This document shows, in pieces, positions 58,972 to 64,000 of a stretch of 64,000 nt of DNA. Under the pieces are notes generated by a model. The model searched no databases. It was not told the origin of the DNA and saw only the letters and a list, made by a program, of their open reading frames with translations. Where the stretch lies: positions 28,279,326 to 28,343,325 of the forward strand of contig NW_022881614.1 in the NCBI RefSeq assembly GCF_003369915.1. Reading direction: 5' to 3'. The translations under genes were made by a program, and so were the position numbers. The stretch comes from Drosophila miranda (Eukaryota > Arthropoda > Insecta > Diptera > Drosophilidae). Within the stretch, counting starts at the first letter, position 1; the number at the start of each line of letters is the position of its first letter.

Positions 58972-59746
58972 TCTTAGGCGGCCGGCTTCGGATCTATTAG
59001 CCTGGCTCTGTAGACTTTAAGCTTAGCTTACAGTATTATAAGCACGCGACTGAATAACACTGTGGATCTGCATTCATACTTAGCATGTAATCAGTACTCC
59101 TGCCCTCGTTTTAAGACCCTTCACGCAGATACATCAAATGTACACTTGTGTACTAAGATTCATATGTACATACATATGTACTTTTACAGGCGAACAGAAA
59201 ATAGACATTCAGCATAGCGATAGATCGTCCTGCTTCATTGTCTTTGTGTCGGAGGATAACCTCATGTTTTACCTGTCCCTCCTGCCCTGGCCGGGCGCAC
59301 CTGCGCAGGTAGCGACCTGCGTCAGCCGCCCGCAGTTCTCTGAAACATCGGGCTTAATACGATAATAGTGCTGCAGCCAAGGAAGGAAACACGGGGGCTA
59401 CAAATTTTTGTCAGTGCAAAACGAGTTCCTTAAGGGTGTTTGGGTCTCTATTGTCTGCCCTCTGCCTCTGCCGGTGGTGTCTGTCTCCATCAGTATTTTC
59501 CCGCCACACACATGCGCCGTTAATGTGAAGAGAATTCTCTCACGTTGGTTTACTCTCTCGCTCTCTATGAGCGTTTAATTCGGCGGCGGCCACGACTTTG
59601 TAATGCCCTAACTCTAACATTTTTCTTATATTGAATATATGAAAGAAGCTGGATTTGTTCGAGAAACAGCAAATTCACTTTGTCCAAAAGGAACATTTAT
59701 AACCTTGTATAGCTATAGGCAAATATTTTTTAATTGATTTTAGGTA
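58972..59746. other. Downstream region, no gene supported
   Basis: About 775 bp holding the 3' UTR of the MADF-BESS gene and unassigned sequence. Several short frames overlap without family motifs. No known repeat is seen. Confidence 0.35.
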
Positions 59747-60121
59747 ATGCACAAACTGGACCACATTTCGGCTATTCCCACCGAAAAGGAGCATATAACA
59801 AAAACAATAATGAGCACGCCAGAAGGGCAGCAGCGTCAATGCTGCGTCGGAGACAGAGTTTGCATCCAGTCTGAGCGTGAAGGTTGTAGATTTCGAGGAG
59901 TCCTAGTCCCTCGCCACGCTAAGTGGGTCAGAAGTATTCGTAAAACTAAACAAAATCACGCGCAACGAGCGGTTAAAACTTCAAGTGAAAAACACGCACG
60001 CCAAAGTAATAGAACGAACAATGGACGCTCAAATTTTGAAATAAGAAAAAAAACATTGTTATTTGATATGTCTTGTATACGGCTACACGAGGGTATTTCA
60101 AAGAGTAGTCGACCCAACTGA
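59747..60121 (+). CDS. Unrecognised 124-codon ORF
   Basis: Opens MHKLDHISAIPTEK and contains CCVGDRVCIQSEREGCRFRG, which loosely recalls the VGDRV start of CAP-Gly or similar small beta-barrel domains, but the rest is basic and low in hydrophobics and does not continue that fold. A splice-acceptor-like TTGATTTTAG lies just before the ATG. It could be a chance frame or the remnant of a decayed gene. No function is assigned. Confidence 0.2.
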   Translation: MHKLDHISAIPTEKEHITKTIMSTPEGQQRQCCVGDRVCIQSEREGCRFRGVLVPRHAKWVRSIRKTKQNHAQRAVKTSSEKHARQSNRTNNGRSNFEIRKKTLLFDMSCIRLHEGISKSSRPN

Positions 60122-61124
60122 AATTTAGGAACAGCAATTAAATTCGGGAAGAGTGTTCTTAAATAATTGTCGGCTTGAGCACGATACACGTTTTTCAACG
60201 ATATCGATAGCATCGATATCCTGTTTTCTGTGCTGGATCTGAGAAAGTGAAACAATATTGTGAGTGCACAATCGCATCTTCCCAAGTGACTTTGGAAATG
60301 GTGCAGAAAAATAGAGACTAAATGATGCATAGATTTGGATTTCATTTCTCCCTGCTGTGAGGTGCATGCATCTCCACAAATAACATATACCCCTCTACTC
60401 CCACGAGTACCCTGTATAAAAACAGACGCCATGATCCAATCGGCTTTTTAAGGGTCGTCCCTAGCGCGAAGTTATTAGTAAGTTGATGTAACTGTTTCAT
60501 AAAATAGATCCTCTTTCGTTCCCTGTTGGCTAGTGATTAACTTCAGTCACTACCCTCTGGGATGTGGGGCGCATTTTGTTGCAGTTCTTTGCGGCATAAG
60601 TGAAAATGAATAGAAGATAAAAATGTGCACATGAGCATAAACCAACGAGAGAGAGAGAGTGTGAGAGAGGCAGAAGACCCGAGTTGTGTGCGTCAGTGTC
60701 GACAATACTTTTTTGAATAAAACAAACTAGATTGGCTACAAAAATTATAAAAAAAACTAGTTAACAAAATTAGTAGTACTATTATAATAATATACTGCTA
60801 TATGAAATTCTTTGAATTAATTAATTAAAATCTAAAAATCAGAAGTAGAATTGCAGAATTTTGATTAGCTGGGATGATTAAATATGTATTTATTTTATTT
60901 ATTTTTTTATTCTGTGAGCCTAAAGTGAGTCAAAGCTACAGGGAAGGTATCTTCTACTATGGATTTTGGCTAGAATAATTTAATTAGTTTAATGTGGAGG
61001 TGGGAAAATCCGAATAGTGCGTCAAATAAAAAAAAAAACGAAAATATGAATTCCCGCTGCGCGCTAGATCTGACGAAAAAAAGCTGAGCTCGCAACACTG
61101 GTGTGCGTGCTGGCTAAATTAAAA
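60122..61124. other. Intergenic region with DRE-like motifs
   Basis: 1.0 kb, AT-rich, with TATCGATA at 60202-60209 and ATCGATA at 60212-60218, an arrangement usual for a housekeeping promoter, but no intact gene starts next to it. A GAGAGAGAGAGTGTGAGAGAGG tract lies near 60648. No other structure is seen. Confidence 0.4.
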
Positions 61125-62806
61125 CACTAACCATACAGTATATAGATGTGCCAGTTCATACAACGAAAGCGTCACACACTGGCTAGCGCGTTCAGTACCC
61201 AAGAGTGACGTCATCATGAGAGAGAGAGCGCAGAGAGAACATGTTTGCATGTGTTAGTACACACGCAATATGTTTCGACAAAAATATGTGATTGTATGCT
61301 TTTTCAGATTTTTTGAACTCTCAGGTCTGGTTCTGTTTTGCCACCAGCATGTTTTAGTGTATGGGTGCACATGCATTCTCACGTACTTTACGTGTGTGTG
61401 TTTAGTATTGCTGGCCGCTAGAACTGAAATTTGAGTTTGGTTCTTGTTTTGGGTCTTTTGATGAGCTGACCTACCGCCACAAAATAAATGAAGAATGGGC
61501 AGGGGGTGGGGGTATGGTACACTAGGGCGCGGGAAATGAAATAAAAGCTGTTATTTGTTTGATTTATTCCACAAAATATAAAATATTACAATAATATAAT
61601 TACACATTTATTTCCTTATTTTAAACAGGTTTATTATAAATTATAAAAATTATGCAAACGCCGTCGGTTCTCGACTTTTTTGTTTATTATAACTAAAACA
61701 ATGATGTATCTAAATATACAATATAAGAAAAAATATATATATATATACTTAAATAAATATGCATAATTATAACTGGAATTGGTTTTACATATATTTCAAA
61801 TCAATTGTCAATCGCGCTCTTTCCGACGGGAATCTGCAAAGCAAAAATTTAGATGCCGGTCGCACCTTGAATACTCTCATGGACAATACCCATACATTTT
61901 CTAATTCAATTATAAAGACAACATTAAGACAACAGTAATTTTGAAAACCCTCATGCAATTTACGAATGTAATAAACTTTAATATTTATGTACATATATAT
62001 GTACATAAGATATTTTATAATTGAATTAGAAAATTTATGGGTATTGTCCATGAGAGTATTCAAGGTGCGACCGGCATCTAAATTTTTGCTTGGCAGATTC
62101 CCGTCGGAAAGAGCGCGATTAACAATTGATTTAAAATATTTGTAAAACCAATTCCAGTTATATTTATGCATATTTATTTAAGTATATATATGTATATTTT
62201 TTCTTATATTGTATATTTAGATACATCATTGTTTTAGTTATAATAAACAAAAAAGTCGAGAACCGACGGCGTTTGCATAATTTTTATAATTTATAATAAA
62301 CCTGTTTAAAATAAGGAAATAAATGGTTAATTTTATTATTGTAATATTTTATATTTTGTGGTATAAATCAAACAAATAACAGCTTTTATTTCATTTCCCG
62401 CGCCCTAGTGTACCATACCCCCACCCCTGCCCATTCATCATTTATTTTGTGGCGGTAGGTCAGCTCATCAAAAGACCCAAAACAAGAACCAAACTCAAAT
62501 TTCAGTTCTAGCGGCCAGCAATACTAAACACACACACGTAAAGTACGTGAGAATGCATGTGCACCCATACACTAAAACATGCTGGTGGCAAAACAGAACC
62601 AGACCTGAGGGAGTTCAAAAAATCTGAAAAAGCATACAATCACATATTTTTGTCGAAACATATTGCGTGTGTACTAACACATGCAAAGATGTTCTCTCTG
62701 CGCTCTCTCTCTCATTATGACGTCACTCTGGGGTACTGAACGCGCTAGCCAGTGTGTGACGCTTTCGTTGTATGAACTGGCACATCTATATACTGTATGG
62801 TTAGTG
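61125..62806. mobile_element. Galileo-like foldback DNA element, copy 2
   Basis: Same ends as copy 1 (CACTAACCATACAG and its reverse complement). Flanks ATTAAAA (61118-61124) and GTTAAAA (62807-62813) agree at six of seven bases. Two arms of about 792 bp (61125-61916 and 62014-62806) are reverse complements with few differences, around a 97-bp centre. No transposase is present, so it must depend on a source element elsewhere. Confidence 0.8.
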
Positions 62807-62818
62807 GTTAAAAGCAAA

Positions 62819-63939
62819 CGAGGGGGAACGTTGTGAGTTGCTGCGGACACCGCAACTCTACAGTTATACCCGATACTAAGTCAGTATGGCTCTCCTCCGG
62901 CAGACGCCGCTAATATTAAACGACACGACAAAGAGTGCGTGCGAGAGAGACAGAAAATCAGTCTGAGCGTGACGTCGGGCGCTGCGTAGCCAGTGCAAAT
63001 TGATTTGTTCCTTTTGGCTATAAAAATGATCTGATCTGATCCAGATTCAGCAATCTGATAGATATGGTCATTATCTATGATTCTGCGTTTTTAGTTTTCT
63101 CGAATCTGCAATATTGTGGATGCAACAGATTTTCGTCCTTTGTGGGGGCGGAAGGGGGTGGAGCGAAATTTTGAGATATACGTTTTATAGTGACATCTTA
63201 AAGGAGTGTCTGTACCAAATTTGGTTACTCTAGCCTTAATAGTCTCTGAGATTTGTGGATGCCTCAGATTTTCGTCCTTTGCGGGGGCGAAAGGGGGTGT
63301 GGCGAAATTTTGACACAAAACGGTCAAGGTCCGATATCACAGGAGTGTGGATACCAAATTTGGTTGCTCTGGCTCTTATAGGTTCTGAGATCCTTGAACT
63401 CATATTTTGCAATTGGCAAAACTGACCATGAAACCTGTGTGTTAGAGAGAGACAGAGCGAGAAAGAATGAAATTGTTTTCTTGATTCTGGCTATAATAAT
63501 TATACGATCTGGTTCAGATTTTGCACTCTAGAAGATATTGTCATCTTCTACGATTCTGCGTTTTAAGTTTTCTCGTATCGTCGAAATTGTGGATGCCACA
63601 GATTTTCGCCCTTTGTGGGGGCGGAAGTGGGCGGGGCAAAGTTTTGAAATATTCTTGTAGCAGTGACATATCACAGAAGTCTGGATCCAAAACATCGTTG
63701 CTCTCGCTCTTATAGTCTTTGAGCACTAGGCGCTGAAGCGGACGGACAGACGGACAGACGGACGGACGGACAGACGGACAGACAGACATGGCTCAATCGA
63801 CTCGGCTATTGATGCTGATCAAGAACATATGTATATACTTTATGGGGTCGGAAACGATTCCTTCTGGACGTTACACACATCCACTTTTACCACAAATCTA
63901 ATATACCCCAATACTCATTTTGAGTATCGGGTATTAAAA
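62819..63939 (-). mobile_element. ISY/DINE-1-type Helentron, full copy e
   Basis: About 1.12 kb, from CGAGGGGGAACG to GGGTATTAAAA, starting 12 bp after Galileo copy 2. Contains the repeated ACCAAATTTGGTT units, a GA-rich GTTAGAGAGAGACAGAGCGAG near 63442, and a GTCY-type tract at 63740-63788. Confidence 0.88.
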
Positions 63940-64000
63940 GAGCGTGAGAGAGGAATTGCGCGCGCACATCAAAATCAAAAACTATCTACGAGATACATTT

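Noticed and set aside
1..64000. Search for tRNA, rRNA, riboswitch, phage or bacterial defence features
   Set aside because: Nothing with the needed structure was seen; spliced genes and eukaryotic transposons rule out a prokaryotic reading.

Overview
The window is nuclear DNA of a Drosophila from the obscura group. It carries recognisable Muller element C genes (Myosin V/didum, Mcm4/dpa, a MIER1-type ELM2-SANT gene, a MADF-BESS gene, two tandem MADF plus C2H2 zinc-finger paralogues, and a mitochondrial EF-Tu-like gene). These are buried in transposable elements that make up a little over half of the sequence. Several single-copy or essential genes are broken: dpa has two nonsense codons, both zinc-finger genes are frameshifted or deleted, and the EF-Tu-like gene is frameshifted. 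Five copies of a 0.4-1.2 kb DINE-1/ISY-type Helentron are present. Broken Muller C genes, heavy TE load and ISY-type repeats together are what is known from the neo-Y of Drosophila miranda. That assignment is my best inference, not something the sequence proves.

Layout. 1-4561: 3' part of a defective BEL/Pao element inserted in a jockey-like LINE (4562-~6960, minus). 7282-9146: first MADF/C2H2 gene, truncated by an internal deletion. 9281-28126: one nested TE stack. An I-clade-like LINE (about 5.0 kb of its own sequence, 12-bp target duplication, poly(A) end at 9293) is split by a Galileo-like foldback (9544-11994, itself holding a solo LTR and an ISY fragment), an ISY copy (14475-15105) and a BEL element (15803-26558). 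That BEL element is split in turn by a gypsy element (19325-23760). 28116-28405: 145-bp tandem duplication, then the second MADF/C2H2 pseudogene (28411-30284) and the EF-Tu-like pseudogene (30447-31941).

32018-34660: a displaced inverted copy of the 3' end of didum, a diverged palindrome of about 720 bp, and a full ISY copy. 34661-41028: a young minus-strand BEL element. 41197-48631: didum, 17 coding exons, completely open (1801 codons). 48632-49775: divergent promoter region with DRE and E2F-type motifs. 49776-52734: dpa pseudogene. 52807-53894: ISY. 54164-56028: MIER1-like gene, intact. 57659-58971: MADF-BESS gene, intact. 58972-61124: mostly non-coding. 61125-62806: a second Galileo-like element, almost a perfect palindrome. 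62819-63939: ISY.

The single-copy genes do not form one pathway: an actin motor (didum), a replicative helicase subunit (dpa), chromatin/transcription factors (MIER1-like, MADF proteins) and a mitochondrial translation factor. What links them is chromosomal neighbourhood and their different states of decay. All exon boundaries were derived by eye from GT/AG sites and reading-frame continuity.
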